From Paracoccaceae bacterium (GTDB lineage Bacteria; Pseudomonadota; Alphaproteobacteria; Rhodobacterales; Rhodobacteraceae), in assembly GCA_020425085.1 (NCBI GenBank), contig JAGQRW010000001.1, positions 297,015 through 361,014 of the forward strand: a stretch of DNA of 64,000 nucleotides, in the 5' to 3' direction. The notes beneath the pieces were generated by a model, which searched no databases, had not been told where the DNA came from, and saw only the letters and a program-made list of their open reading frames with translations. Shown here piece after piece: positions 26,432-36,243 of the stretch (positions within the stretch are counted from its first letter, which is position 1; each line of letters opens with the position of its first letter). A program made the position numbers and the translations under genes.

Positions 26432-29400
26432 TCAGGCCGACAGGCTGGTTTCTTGGCTGTCCGACAAAGGCTGTGCCAGATGCTGCAGCATTTCCTTTGG
26501 GCAGATTTGCAGGAACTGATGTCTGGTTTCTTCCCAGTTCTGCAAGATCTCGCTGGCCCTTGCGCTACGGGTTTCCAGCAGGTGTTCCTCGATCAGTGAT
26601 TTCAGTTCCGCCTGCCAATGTGCCGCCTGCACCGGTTGGATCACCAGTGATTCCGGGTTTACATAGTCCCGCGCATTGCCATCCGGATCAAAGATATAGG
26701 CCATACCTCCGGTCATGCCCGCGCCGAAATTGGTGCCGATGGAACCAAGGATGACCGCGACCCCGCCGGTCATGTATTCACAGCCGTTGGAGCCGCAGCC
26801 TTCGACCACCACCATGGCACCGGAATTGCGAACCGCAAACCGTTCGCCCGCCCGGCCATTGGCAAACAGCTTGCCTGCAGTTGCACCATATAGAACCGTG
26901 TTGCCGATGATGGTATTGTCCGCCGCCACCAACCGCGAAGAAAGCGGCGGGCGAACCACGATCAGGCCCCCGGACAGGCCCTTGCCGACGTAGTCGTTGG
27001 CGTCGCCCGACACTTCCAGTTTCAGCCCGGGCGCTGCGAACGCCCCCAGCGATTGCCCGGCCGACCCCGACAACTTGACCGTCAAATGGTCCGGCTGTAG
27101 GTCGTTATGCATGCCGAACCGCCGAACGATATGGCTGGAAACCCGCGTGCCGATGGTGCGATGGGTATTCTGCACCGCATAGGAAAGCTGCATCTTTTCC
27201 TTTTGCTCAAAGAACGGAGCGGCGTCCTTGACGATATCGGCGTCCAACGTATCCGGCACCACTTGCCGGGGTTTGTTGCGATTGTATTTGATCGTGTGAT
27301 CCTCATCCACGGTGATCAGCATCGGGTTAAGGTCCAGATCATCCAGATGCGCCGAACCACGGCTGACCTGGGTCAACAGATCGGCGCGCCCGATCACCTG
27401 ATCCAGCGAGCGCGCCCCCAACGAGGCAAGGATTTCGCGCACCTCCTGGGCATAAAAGGTGATCAGGTTCACCACCTTGTCGGCGGTGCCGGTGAACTTC
27501 TTGCGCAATTCCTCGTCCTGAACGCAAACGCCGACCGGGCAGGTGTTGCTTTGGCACTGGCGTACCATGATGCAGCCCATGGAGATCAGCGCGGCGGTAC
27601 CGATGCCGAATTCCTCGGCCCCCATCATCGCCGCCATGACGATATCGCGCCCGGTCCTGAGGCCGCCATCGGTGCGCAAGGTCACGCGATCCCTGAGGTT
27701 ATTCATCGCCAGCACCTGATGTGCCTCGGTCAGGCCGAGTTCCCAGGGCAGGCCGGCATATTTGATGCTGGTCGCCGGGCTGGCACCGGTGCCGCCGTTA
27801 TGGCCGGAAATCAGGATGATATCGGCCTTGGCCTTGGCCACACCGGCGGCAATGGTGCCAACACCGCTGCTGGCGACCAGCTTTACCGTTACCTTTGCCC
27901 TCGGGTTGATCTGTTTCAGGTCATAGATCAGTTGCGCCAAATCCTCGATCGAATAGATGTCGTGATGCGGCGGAGGGGAAATCAGCGTGACCCCCGGCGT
28001 TGAATGGCGCAGCCGTGCAATCAGTTCCGTGACCTTGATGCCGGGCAACTGCCCGCCTTCACCGGGTTTCGCACCCTGGGCAACCTTGATTTCCAGCTCT
28101 TCACAATGGTTGAGATATTCCGCCGTTACGCCAAAACGGCCCGACGCCACTTGCTTGATCTTGGCGCTCGGGTTATCGCCATTGGGTTCAGGGTTGAAAT
28201 GCGCCGGGTCTTCGCCGCCTTCACCGCTGTCGGATTTTGCACCTATCCGGTTCATTGCCACGTTCAGAGTCTTGTGCGCCTCAGGCGACAACGCGCCAAG
28301 CGACATCCCCGGTGTCACGAATCGCTTGCGAATCGAGGTGATGCTTTCCACCTGTTCCAGTGGAATCGGTTTGGCCTTGGGCTGAAAATCCAGCAGATCA
28401 CGCAGATGAATCGGCGGATTTGCCCGCATTTTCGCCGAATACTGTTTCCAATGGTCATATGACGCCTGATCACAGGCGGTTTGCAGCAGATGCATGTTGG
28501 ATGCCTGCCAGGCATGCCGTTCGCCTGTATTGCGGGATTTGTAAAAGCCGCCGATCGGCAGAACAATGCTGCTGCTGCGCCAGCCGCGTGCGTGTACTTC
28601 GCTGATCTTGCGCTGGATGCCGCTGACACCTATGCCGGAAATCCGGCTGTGCATGCCCGGAAAATACTCCGCCACCATGGAGCGGCTAAGTCCGACCGCC
28701 TCGAAATTCAAACCTCCGCGATAGGATGAGATCACTGAAATCCCCATCTTGGACATGATTTTCAGCAGCCCCTGATTGATCGCCTCACCATAGCGGGCAA
28801 CCGCCGCAGACAATGGGCCATCCAGCAGGCCGCGTTCGACCCGCTCGGCAATGGTGTCTTGCGCCAGATAGGCATTGACCGTGGTTGCACCACAGCCGAT
28901 CAGTACGGCAAAATAGTGCGGATCAATGCATTCAGCCGACCTTACATTCAGCGAACAGAAGGTACGCAACCCCTTTCTCGTCAGCCAGGAATGTACCGCC
29001 GAAGTTGCCAGGATCATCGGCATCGGCACCCGGTCGGCATTCTGAAACTGATCGGTCAGAACAAGATGCATGGCACCGGCGCGCACTGCATCTTCGGCAT
29101 CGGCACGCAGTTGCTCCAGCGCATCTTGCAACGAAGCGGCGCTGCCATCCACGCCAAAGGAACAATCAAGCACAGTTACCGCATCACCGAAATACTTGCC
29201 CATTTCGGCAAATTTGGCGTTGGACGCAAAGGGACTGTCGAGCGACAGTATCTCGGTCTGCTCGCTGCTTTCGTCCAGTACGTTCCTGAGGTTGCCGAAC
29301 CGGGTTTTCAGGCTCATCACCCGGTGTTCGCGCAGGCTGTCGATCGGCGGGTTGGTGACCTGGCTGAAGTTCTGGCGAAAGAAATGGCTGAGCGGGCGAT

Positions 29401-31030
29401 ATATGTCCGACAAAACCGCAGCGGGCGTGTCATCCCCCATCGAGGCCAGCGCCTCTTTCCCATCCTCAACCATGGGCTGCAACATCTGTTCCAGTTCCTC
29501 GACCGTGTAACCGGCGGCGATCTGGCGTTTTTTCAGTTCGTCACCCTGGAACATGGTCTGTTCGGTGATATGACCGGTTTCCGCCTCAAGATCGACGATC
29601 TTGCCAACCCATTCGCCAAACGGGCGCGAGGCGGCCAGTTCGTCCTTGATCTCGGTATCGTGCAGCAACCTGCCCTCGGCCATGTCGACCGCCAGCATCT
29701 GACCCGGGCCAAGTGCGCCCTTTTCCACCAGGTTGTTTTCGTTGGTCGGAACCATGCCGGTTTCCGACCCGGCAATCACCAGACCATCCACCGTCACCAC
29801 ATAGCGCATCGGCCTGAGCCCGTTTCGGTCAAGCCCGGCACAGACCCAGCGACCATCGGTCATCGCCAGCGCCGCCGGACCATCCCAGGGTTCCATCACC
29901 GAGTTGGAATAGGAGTACATGTCCTGCCAGGCCTTCGGCATCTCGACCACCGAGTTCGACCAGCTTTCCGGCACCAACATGGTTTTCGCCATCGGCGCGT
30001 TGCGCCCGGCGCGCACCATCACCTCGAACACCGCATCCAGTGCCGCGCTGTCGGATGAACCTTGCGCGACAATCGGCTTGATGTCGCCGGCATGATCGCC
30101 AAATGTAGCCGAGGCCATACGGATCTCGTGACTTCTCATCCAGTTGAGGTTGCCCTTGAGGGTATTGATTTCGCCGTTATGCGCCAGCATCCGGAACGGT
30201 TGTGCCAGCCACCATTGCGGAAAGGTGTTGGTGGAATAGCGTTGATGATAAATGGCAAATGCGCTTACAAAGCGGGAATCCATCAGGTCGGGGTAAAAGA
30301 CCGCCACCTGTTCTGCCAGCATCATCCCCTTGTAGATGATCGAGCGGCAAGACAGCGAACAGATATAAAGACCCGCAATCTGCGCCGCCGCCGCCGCCTT
30401 TTCGATCCGCCGGCGAATGATGTATAGTTCGCGTTCAAACGTGTCCTGATCTGTGCCTTTGGTATTTGAAATCAGGATCTGTTCAATTTCCGGCCGGGTT
30501 GCGTTGGCCTTTTCACCAAGACAAGTGACATCCACCGGCACATGCCGCCAGCCATAGATATAATAGCCCATGCGCAACACTTCGGATTCGACGATGGTGC
30601 GGCAGGTTTCCTGTGCGCCGAAATCGGTACGCGGCAGGAACACCTGACCGACCGCGATCAGATGTTCGGTGTTGGGTTCATGACCGGTGCGGCGAATCTG
30701 GTCGTAAAAGAACCTGACCGGGATCTGCACATGGATGCCGGCGCCATCGCCGGTCTTGCCGTCAGCATCCACCGCCCCGCGATGCCAGACCGCCTTCAAT
30801 GCGGTGATACCGCTTTCCACCACCCGACGCGATGGCTTGCCGTCGATCGAAACCACCAGACCGACCCCGCAGGAGGCATGTTCGTCATCGTCGCGGTAAA
30901 GCCCCTGATCGGCCAGCCGCCGGCGCTTTGCTTCTTCGGTTTTTACCCAGTCAGCGTCGTATCGGGTCATGTCTCTGTCCTCTGTAGGCTGGTCATTGGC
31001 GGATGGTTCATGCGACTGATAACTGGTCAT
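26432..31030 (-). CDS. gltB: Glutamate synthase (NADPH) large subunit
   Basis: Ammonia assimilation: transfers the glutamine amide to 2-oxoglutarate. 1532 aa. The N-terminal glutaminase domain starts at HASCGVGLV, so maturation should expose Cys54 after a propeptide. The FMN/[3Fe-4S] synthase domain has CIMVRQCQSNTCPVGVC; C-terminal GXGXG repeats (GGLIVVRPP, GRAGERFAVRNSGA) form the beta-helix. The ATG at 31030 overlaps the gltD stop by ATGA, supporting coupling; an internal ATG at 30970 with a GAGG upstream is an alternative start. The gene order gltD-gltB is the reverse of E. coli. Confidence 0.96.
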   Translation of the reverse strand: MTSYQSHEPSANDQPTEDRDMTRYDADWVKTEEAKRRRLADQGLYRDDDEHASCGVGLVVSIDGKPSRRVVESGITALKAVWHRGAVDADGKTGDGAGIHVQIPVRFFYDQIRRTGHEPNTEHLIAVGQVFLPRTDFGAQETCRTIVESEVLRMGYYIYGWRHVPVDVTCLGEKANATRPEIEQILISNTKGTDQDTFERELYIIRRRIEKAAAAAQIAGLYICSLSCRSIIYKGMMLAEQVAVFYPDLMDSRFVSAFAIYHQRYSTNTFPQWWLAQPFRMLAHNGEINTLKGNLNWMRSHEIRMASATFGDHAGDIKPIVAQGSSDSAALDAVFEVMVRAGRNAPMAKTMLVPESWSNSVVEMPKAWQDMYSYSNSVMEPWDGPAALAMTDGRWVCAGLDRNGLRPMRYVVTVDGLVIAGSETGMVPTNENNLVEKGALGPGQMLAVDMAEGRLLHDTEIKDELAASRPFGEWVGKIVDLEAETGHITEQTMFQGDELKKRQIAAGYTVEELEQMLQPMVEDGKEALASMGDDTPAAVLSDIYRPLSHFFRQNFSQVTNPPIDSLREHRVMSLKTRFGNLRNVLDESSEQTEILSLDSPFASNAKFAEMGKYFGDAVTVLDCSFGVDGSAASLQDALEQLRADAEDAVRAGAMHLVLTDQFQNADRVPMPMILATSAVHSWLTRKGLRTFCSLNVRSAECIDPHYFAVLIGCGATTVNAYLAQDTIAERVERGLLDGPLSAAVARYGEAINQGLLKIMSKMGISVISSYRGGLNFEAVGLSRSMVAEYFPGMHSRISGIGVSGIQRKISEVHARGWRSSSIVLPIGGFYKSRNTGERHAWQASNMHLLQTACDQASYDHWKQYSAKMRANPPIHLRDLLDFQPKAKPIPLEQVESITSIRKRFVTPGMSLGALSPEAHKTLNVAMNRIGAKSDSGEGGEDPAHFNPEPNGDNPSAKIKQVASGRFGVTAEYLNHCEELEIKVAQGAKPGEGGQLPGIKVTELIARLRHSTPGVTLISPPPHHDIYSIEDLAQLIYDLKQINPRAKVTVKLVASSGVGTIAAGVAKAKADIILISGHNGGTGASPATSIKYAGLPWELGLTEAHQVLAMNNLRDRVTLRTDGGLRTGRDIVMAAMMGAEEFGIGTAALISMGCIMVRQCQSNTCPVGVCVQDEELRKKFTGTADKVVNLITFYAQEVREILASLGARSLDQVIGRADLLTQVSRGSAHLDDLDLNPMLITVDEDHTIKYNRNKPRQVVPDTLDADIVKDAAPFFEQKEKMQLSYAVQNTHRTIGTRVSSHIVRRFGMHNDLQPDHLTVKLSGSAGQSLGAFAAPGLKLEVSGDANDYVGKGLSGGLIVVRPPLSSRLVAADNTIIGNTVLYGATAGKLFANGRAGERFAVRNSGAMVVVEGCGSNGCEYMTGGVAVILGSIGTNFGAGMTGGMAYIFDPDGNARDYVNPESLVIQPVQAAHWQAELKSLIEEHLLETRSARASEILQNWEETRHQFLQICPKEMLQHLAQPLSDSQETSLSA

Positions 31031-32463
31031 TCGGCAGCCTGTCTCTTGGCATCATCAAGGTCTTTCAGAATGCTGTCGGCCGCCGCGCGGCCATCGGCAA
31101 TCGCCCATACCACCAGAGATGCTCCACGCACGATGTCACCCACCGCGTATACCCCCGGCATCGGTGTTCGGTGACTGCGGAAATCCGCCTTGACGGTTCC
31201 CCAGCCGGTAGTTTCCAAATCCGGCTGGTTCCAGAGTTCAGGCAAGGGTTCCGGTTCAAACCCCAGTGCCTTGATCACCAGATCGGCATCTTCGATGTAA
31301 TCGGCCCCCTCGATTTCCTCGGGGGATTTGCGGCCGGTCACATCCGGTGCGCCAAGGCGCATTTTGGCGACCATTACGCCGGTAACACTGGTCTTGCCGC
31401 GAAACCCCTTGGGGGCGGCCAACCAGACGAATTCGACGCCCTCTTCTTCGGCATTGGCGGTTTCGCGCATTGATCCCGGCATGTTGGCACGGTCGCGCCG
31501 GTAAAGGCATTTGACACTGGTGGCGCCCTGTCTGACGGCGGTGCGCACGCAATCCATCGCGGTATCACCGCCGCCGATCACCACAACTTTCTTGCCCTTG
31601 GCGTAAAGTTCGCCGCTGTCGATCTGGGGCACCTTGTCACCGAAATTCATCCGGTTCGAGGCGGTCAGATAGTCGATCGCCCGGACGATACCGCCAATAC
31701 CCGCCCCCGGTCCGCCAAGATCGCGCGATTTGTAAACACCAGTTGCAATCAGCACGGCATCATGTGTGTCACGAATTTCCTGAAAACTGATGTCACTGCC
31801 AACATTGCAGTTCAGAACCAGTTTGACGCCCCCATCTTCCAACTGTTTTACCCGGCGCAGAACCACGTCCTTTTCCAGCTTGAAACTGGGGATGCCATAG
31901 GTCATCAGCCCACCCGCCCGGTCATGGCGATCATAAACCGTCACCTGAATGCCTGCCCGGCGCAGCATGTCGGCCGCTGTCAGCCCCCCCGGACCAGAAC
32001 CGATAATACCGACACTTTCCGGGCGCTCGGCGAACGGCTTGATCGGTTTGACCCAACCCTGATCCCAGGCGGTATCGGTGATGTATTTCTCGATCGCACC
32101 GATGGTGACGGTGCCGTGACCCGCCTGTTCGATCACGCAGTTGCCTTCGCACAGGCGATCCTGTGGGCAGATGCGGCCACAGATTTCCGGAAATGTATTG
32201 GTTTCCTGCGATAGTTGATAAGCCTCTTCCAAGCGATTTTCGGCGGTCATCCGCAGCCAGTCGGGAATGTTGTTATGCACCGGACAATGGGTCTGGCAGA
32301 ACGGCACCCCGCATTGCGAACAACGGCTGGCCTGTTCTTCGGCCTTGGCGCGGGCGAACTCGCGATAAATCTCGTCATAGTCGTCAGCGCGGTCGTTCGC
32401 GTCCCGTTTGTCGGGCATGTCGCGGCCGACATGGACAAATTTCAACATCTTCTGCTCAGCCAT
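31027..32463 (-). CDS. gltD: Glutamate synthase (NADPH) small subunit
   Basis: Supplies electrons from NADPH through FAD to GltB. 478 aa. Cys-rich N-terminus with CSQCGVPFCQTHCP and CGRICPQDRLCEGNC for [4Fe-4S] clusters; FAD motif GIIGSGPGGLTAAD; NADPH motif VVIGGGDTAMD; C-terminal PMPGVYAVGDIVRGASLVVWAI. The ATG at 32463 was chosen over a TTG two codons earlier. The first gene of the gltD-gltB operon, it reads from the AT-rich divergent region shared with uppP. Confidence 0.96.
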   Translation of the reverse strand: MAEQKMLKFVHVGRDMPDKRDANDRADDYDEIYREFARAKAEEQASRCSQCGVPFCQTHCPVHNNIPDWLRMTAENRLEEAYQLSQETNTFPEICGRICPQDRLCEGNCVIEQAGHGTVTIGAIEKYITDTAWDQGWVKPIKPFAERPESVGIIGSGPGGLTAADMLRRAGIQVTVYDRHDRAGGLMTYGIPSFKLEKDVVLRRVKQLEDGGVKLVLNCNVGSDISFQEIRDTHDAVLIATGVYKSRDLGGPGAGIGGIVRAIDYLTASNRMNFGDKVPQIDSGELYAKGKKVVVIGGGDTAMDCVRTAVRQGATSVKCLYRRDRANMPGSMRETANAEEEGVEFVWLAAPKGFRGKTSVTGVMVAKMRLGAPDVTGRKSPEEIEGADYIEDADLVIKALGFEPEPLPELWNQPDLETTGWGTVKADFRSHRTPMPGVYAVGDIVRGASLVVWAIADGRAAADSILKDLDDAKRQAAE

Positions 32464-32681
32464 GATCAAATCACCATTTCAGGTTTGTGAATCTTCTTTT
32501 ACTTTGGAGGAAATCATAATAATAGTAAGTATAGCTGACCTAATATCAAAATAGTTTGAGATTTTTTAATTATTGCCATAAAATTTTCTGATTTTAAGTC
32601 ATTATTACTTACCTATATATCAGATTTCCTATTTTGCGGCCTATGCATAAGGTCGCAAAGAACGAATCATTCGGGAAACAC
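32464..32681. promoter_or_regulatory. AT-rich divergent promoter region gltD / uppP
   Basis: About 150 bases (32490-32640) are strikingly AT-rich against the GC-rich surroundings, with runs such as GATTTTTTAATTATTG. An inverted pair of GTAAGTA words, GTAAGTA at 32525-32531 and TACTTAC at 32606-32612, is spaced about 80 bases apart, which would suit a looping or dimeric regulator. No specific regulator can be named. Confidence 0.5.
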
Positions 32682-33485
32682 ATGGACATCCTTCACCTTC
32701 TGCAACTGGCGGTCCTTCAGGGGCTGACCGAGTTTTTGCCGGTCTCATCCTCGGCCCACCTGATCCTGTTGCCGATATTGACCGGAACCAAGGATCAGGG
32801 GCAGGTGATCGACGTGGCGGTGCATGTCGGCACCTTGGGGGCGGTGATCCTGTATTTTCACCGCGAATCCATGCTGGCCTTGAAGGGGCTTGGCGATCTG
32901 GTACGGGGCCGCCCAAGAACCAAGGCGGCCGAACTGGCGGTGCTGCTGATCGTGGCAACCATTCCGGTGGTCGTGATCGGTCTGATCCTCAACCTGACCG
33001 GGCTTGACGATGCCATGCGATCGGTTGCGGTGATCGGCTGGGCGATGCTGATTTTCGGACTGGTTTTATATTGGAGCGACCAAAAAGGAGCCACCACCAA
33101 GCCCTATCACAAATGGTGTCTGAAGGATTCTATCATTCTTGGGCTGTGGCAGGCACTTGCCCTGATTCCCGGCACCTCGCGTTCCGGCGCGACGATTTCC
33201 GGTGCCAGAGCACTGGGTTACGGGCGCGAGGATGCGGCGCGTATCTCGATGCTGATGTCGATTCCAACGATCATCGCATCCGGCACCCTGCTGGGGGCCG
33301 AGGTTGCCGTCAAGGCCGACCTTGCCGCGGCCCGTGACGGCGCAATCGCCGCCGCATTCGCCTTTGTCGCGGCCTTGCTGGCGCTATCAGTAATGATGCG
33401 GCTACTTAAACATGTCAGTTTCACGCCATATGTGATTTATCGCGTGGTTCTGGGGGTGATCCTGTTATGGGTCGCCTATAGCTAA
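32682..33485 (+). CDS. uppP: Undecaprenyl-diphosphatase
   Basis: Integral membrane phosphatase recycling the C55 lipid carrier for peptidoglycan and other glycans; overproduction gives bacitracin resistance (BacA family). 267 aa with about eight membrane segments. The two signature motifs are GLTEFLPVSSSAHL near the N-terminus and IPGTSRSGATISGA in the middle. The ATG at 32682 starts the family-typical MDILHLLQLAVLQGL; upstream ATGs lie in the AT-rich leader. Confidence 0.94.
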   Translation: MDILHLLQLAVLQGLTEFLPVSSSAHLILLPILTGTKDQGQVIDVAVHVGTLGAVILYFHRESMLALKGLGDLVRGRPRTKAAELAVLLIVATIPVVVIGLILNLTGLDDAMRSVAVIGWAMLIFGLVLYWSDQKGATTKPYHKWCLKDSIILGLWQALALIPGTSRSGATISGARALGYGREDAARISMLMSIPTIIASGTLLGAEVAVKADLAAARDGAIAAAFAFVAALLALSVMMRLLKHVSFTPYVIYRVVLGVILLWVAYS

Positions 33486-33568
33486 GCACCAGCCTTGTCC
33501 CAAGACCAGAACATCACGATTCACCCAAACCTGGGGTGAATTATAATTCCTAGCCGATGCAACACGCC

Positions 33569-34564
33569 TTACGCCCGCAGATTGGCGGCGGAATCCTTGA
33601 TGGCGTTGTATTGGCCGCTGGCGCGGTGGCTGTAAAGATAACTTTCCAGTACCGCCTCCATCGGCATTGGCTCGATCCCCAGATCTGCCAGGCCTTTGGC
33701 ACCATCACTGACCACATTGTCCTGGGCCAGCAGACGAACTTGATCGCGCGTCAGGATGCGGTTGACAAAGAGGCCACCCGTGATTTTTGACCCGATATCC
33801 AGAAACCACGCGTTGATGCGGGCAAGCGCGAACGGTATGTTGATCAGCATCCGTCGCCGCTCCACCACCCTCAGCATATCTTGCATCAAATGCCGGAAAC
33901 TACGGGCAACCGGACCGCCGAGTTCATATATGCCAGGTGCCGCCTCGCCGGTCGCACCCATCACCGCCGCCGCCGCCACGTCATCGACATATACCGGCTG
34001 GAACATGGTTTCCGCCCCGACCAGCGGCAACACCAGCGTGAACCGCGCCATAAAGGCGAAACGGTTGAAAAACGCATCCTCGGCGCCGAAAATCACCGAA
34101 GGGCGCAGGATCATCGCATCAGGAAAGAAGGCCAGAACCGCCTCATCCCCCTCGGCCTTGGAGCGGGCATAGGAACTGTCGCTATTCTTGTCGGCACTCA
34201 GCGCCGAAAGTTGTACGAACTGCGCCACACCCGCATCGGCGGCCAGCCTTGCAATCCGCGCCGCACCTTCGGCATGAACGGCATGAAAACTCTGACGACC
34301 GGTTTCCTGAAGGATGCCAACACAGTTGACCACCGCATCGGCGCCGGCAACAGCAGCACGAACCGACCCGTCATCACGGATATTTGCCAGGATCGGCTCA
34401 ACCTGCCCGACCACGCCATAGGTACGCACGAACAACGCTTCATTCGGGCGGCGCACGGCCACGCGCACCCGCCAGCCCTGTTTCGCCAACCGCCGTGCGA
34501 TATAGCGCCCGACAAAGCCGGAGCCGCCAAAGATGGTCGCTATTTTCGGTGTGCCGGACATCAT
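33569..34564 (-). CDS. NDUFA9-like NAD(P)-binding protein (complex I accessory family)
   Basis: 331-aa atypical SDR with N-terminal FGGSGFVGRYIARRLAKQG, a Tyr/Lys pair in SSYARSKAEGDE, and ILRPSVIFGAEDAFFNRFA, matching the NDUFA9 (39-kDa complex I subunit) family. In mitochondria this protein is an accessory subunit that binds NADPH; in alphaproteobacteria a similar subunit is associated with complex I (family knowledge). No nuo genes are in this window, so its link to complex I is inferred. It is convergent with uppP. Confidence 0.82.
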   Translation of the reverse strand: MMSGTPKIATIFGGSGFVGRYIARRLAKQGWRVRVAVRRPNEALFVRTYGVVGQVEPILANIRDDGSVRAAVAGADAVVNCVGILQETGRQSFHAVHAEGAARIARLAADAGVAQFVQLSALSADKNSDSSYARSKAEGDEAVLAFFPDAMILRPSVIFGAEDAFFNRFAFMARFTLVLPLVGAETMFQPVYVDDVAAAAVMGATGEAAPGIYELGGPVARSFRHLMQDMLRVVERRRMLINIPFALARINAWFLDIGSKITGGLFVNRILTRDQVRLLAQDNVVSDGAKGLADLGIEPMPMEAVLESYLYSHRASGQYNAIKDSAANLRA

Positions 34565-34705
34565 GCCCTCCTGTTACGCGCGTCAGGGGCTTTGATAATC
34601 TGCATGTGCGCCGGGAACAAGTTTCAAATATCGCAGAATTGTCGCGCAATGGGTCGTTGACACGACATCAGACCGGGGATAAATCGCCTGTGATCGACGA
34701 CACCT

Positions 34706-34791
34706 GCCCAGGTGGCGGAATGGTAGACGCGCTAGCTTCAGGTGCTAGTGTCCTTATGGACGTGGAGGTTCGAGTCCTCTCCTGGGCACCA
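34706..34791 (+). tRNA. tRNA-Leu(CAG)
   Basis: 86 bases including an encoded CCA. Acceptor stem GCCCAGG / CCTGGGC; anticodon stem CTAGC / GCTAG with loop TTCAGGT, so anticodon CAG; long variable arm (TGTCCTTATGGACGT), as in class II tRNAs; T-arm GGAGGTTCGAGTCCTCT. It is the boundary of the glycan island on its right, a frequent integration site, though no att repeat or integrase was found. Confidence 0.96.
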
Positions 34792-35194
34792 CAACTTCTG
34801 CTAACAAATGGAAATAGCTTCAGCTTTTGGCGATCGCCAGGAGCCTTGGATTACGATGTTGACCCAATCCTCTGCATACACCTTCATGAAAGATGGTGTT
34901 TTCCACTTTGGCAAGCGCATCCCTTCTGATCTTATTTGTCATTTATCATCGCCAAAGATCGCATGTTCTTTGCTTTCTCGATAAATTTGGAAAGCTGAAG
35001 CAAGGGCCGGAAAAGCCGCTGTTGAACCGGACGAGTGCTGGTTTTGCTTGAAATCTATCAAGTCAGCAATCTATGCTGCTGGTTTTCGACAAGCGTGCGG
35101 GAACTCATCGCATCCAATTTGCCTTCTTCTATTGTAATATGAACCATATAAAAATAGTGAACCCTCAACTGCCCATACAATTTTTAAGAGTTTC
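34792..35194. other. Intergenic region after tRNA-Leu
   Basis: 403 bases with no supported gene and lower GC than the surroundings. The palindrome TGGCGATCGCCA (34828-34839) begins 37 bases after the tRNA. The right half must contain the promoter of the glycosyltransferase cluster; AT-rich patches lie just before 35195 (CATATAAAAATAG). No repeat of the tRNA 3' end was noticed here. Confidence 0.5.
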
Positions 35195-36241
35195 ATGGCT
35201 ACGACATTCAACGACAGACAGATGATCCGCTTCATGAACCCGGCCAATGGGTTCGACAAGGTCTTGCATATCGCCCATAAGGAATGGCACGGGATTCGCC
35301 AGTCGGTGGCCTATTGTCCGGGACACAAGCTGCTGATCCCGGCAGAATCCGAGTTGGAGCCAAGAAGCCAGCCGGGTGAAATGGGCGGAATGCTGGCGCG
35401 CAAGAGCATCGGTGACGAGATCGAGCGGCGCGGCATCACCCATGTGGTATTTCAGGGTTATTCTGAAAATGCCGAAGTTGTGCTGTTATATCTTCGTGCC
35501 CGTTTCGGGCCGGACCTGCGGTGTTTTGCAGTCAACCATGTAACCACCTCGCAGTTCGACAATTATTTTGAGATGGTCATGCTGGATCGCATGTTCACAC
35601 GGTTGCGATACGGAATGCTGAACGGGATTGCGTCGGTGAAACCCGATTTCGGAAAGGTTTTTCCGGAAATATGGGGCGGTCTGATCCTGAACTATGCGCC
35701 CAACCTGCCATCCTTCGGCTTTGACGAACCTGGAGACAGCAGCGATCTTTACGCACCTTTGGCGGCAGATTGGCGCAAGAACCTGTTTACCAACGTCCTG
35801 GCAGGCGAGCTTGCGGAAAATGTCGACCGGATCAAGATCACCAACATTCCCTACGGGCTGGAAAATCTGGCTAGATTGAAAAAGCTGAAATATGTCGGCT
35901 TTCTCAAGAACGAGGATCTGTTCGCGGAAATGGCCTCAAGCATCGCGGTACTGCTGGCAACCCTTGCCGAATGTCAGCCAATGACCCAGCTTGAGGCGAT
36001 GGCTGTGGGCACCCCGGCACTGACCGGGCCGCTGCGTCTTGAAGAGTTCGCCGGGGATGAACTGACCGGGCTGACCACCACCACCAATCTGGATTCCTCG
36101 CCCCTGCTGGCGCGCGATATTGAACGCCTGGTTGCAGCCCGGCTCGCTGATCCCGATGCCATGGCCCAGATGATCGCGGATCACCTGACGCGGCGCCATT
36201 CGATTGCCACGGACCGTTACCGCGAATTTCTGGGGCTGTGA
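35195..36241 (+). CDS. Glycosyltransferase (GT4-like, GT-B fold)
   Basis: 348 aa. The C-terminal half shows the GT-B nucleotide-sugar binding pattern: KYVGFLKNEDLFAEMASSIAVLLATLAECQPMTQLEAMAVGTPALTG (residues about 233-280), with the E-x7-E-type segment of GT4 enzymes. The N-terminal half is not recognisable beyond alternating strands (HVVFQGYSENAEVVLLYL). Probably adds a sugar to a surface glycan. It is the first gene of the island, and the next gene's GTG overlaps its stop. Confidence 0.65.
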   Translation: MATTFNDRQMIRFMNPANGFDKVLHIAHKEWHGIRQSVAYCPGHKLLIPAESELEPRSQPGEMGGMLARKSIGDEIERRGITHVVFQGYSENAEVVLLYLRARFGPDLRCFAVNHVTTSQFDNYFEMVMLDRMFTRLRYGMLNGIASVKPDFGKVFPEIWGGLILNYAPNLPSFGFDEPGDSSDLYAPLAADWRKNLFTNVLAGELAENVDRIKITNIPYGLENLARLKKLKYVGFLKNEDLFAEMASSIAVLLATLAECQPMTQLEAMAVGTPALTGPLRLEEFAGDELTGLTTTTNLDSSPLLARDIERLVAARLADPDAMAQMIADHLTRRHSIATDRYREFLGL

Positions 36242-36243
36242 CA

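Noticed and set aside
28859..30058. 399-aa open frame on the plus strand inside gltB
   Set aside because: It is antisense to a clear glutamate synthase sequence; its residues are His/Gln/Arg-rich with no domain, as expected for the reverse frame of a GC-rich gene.
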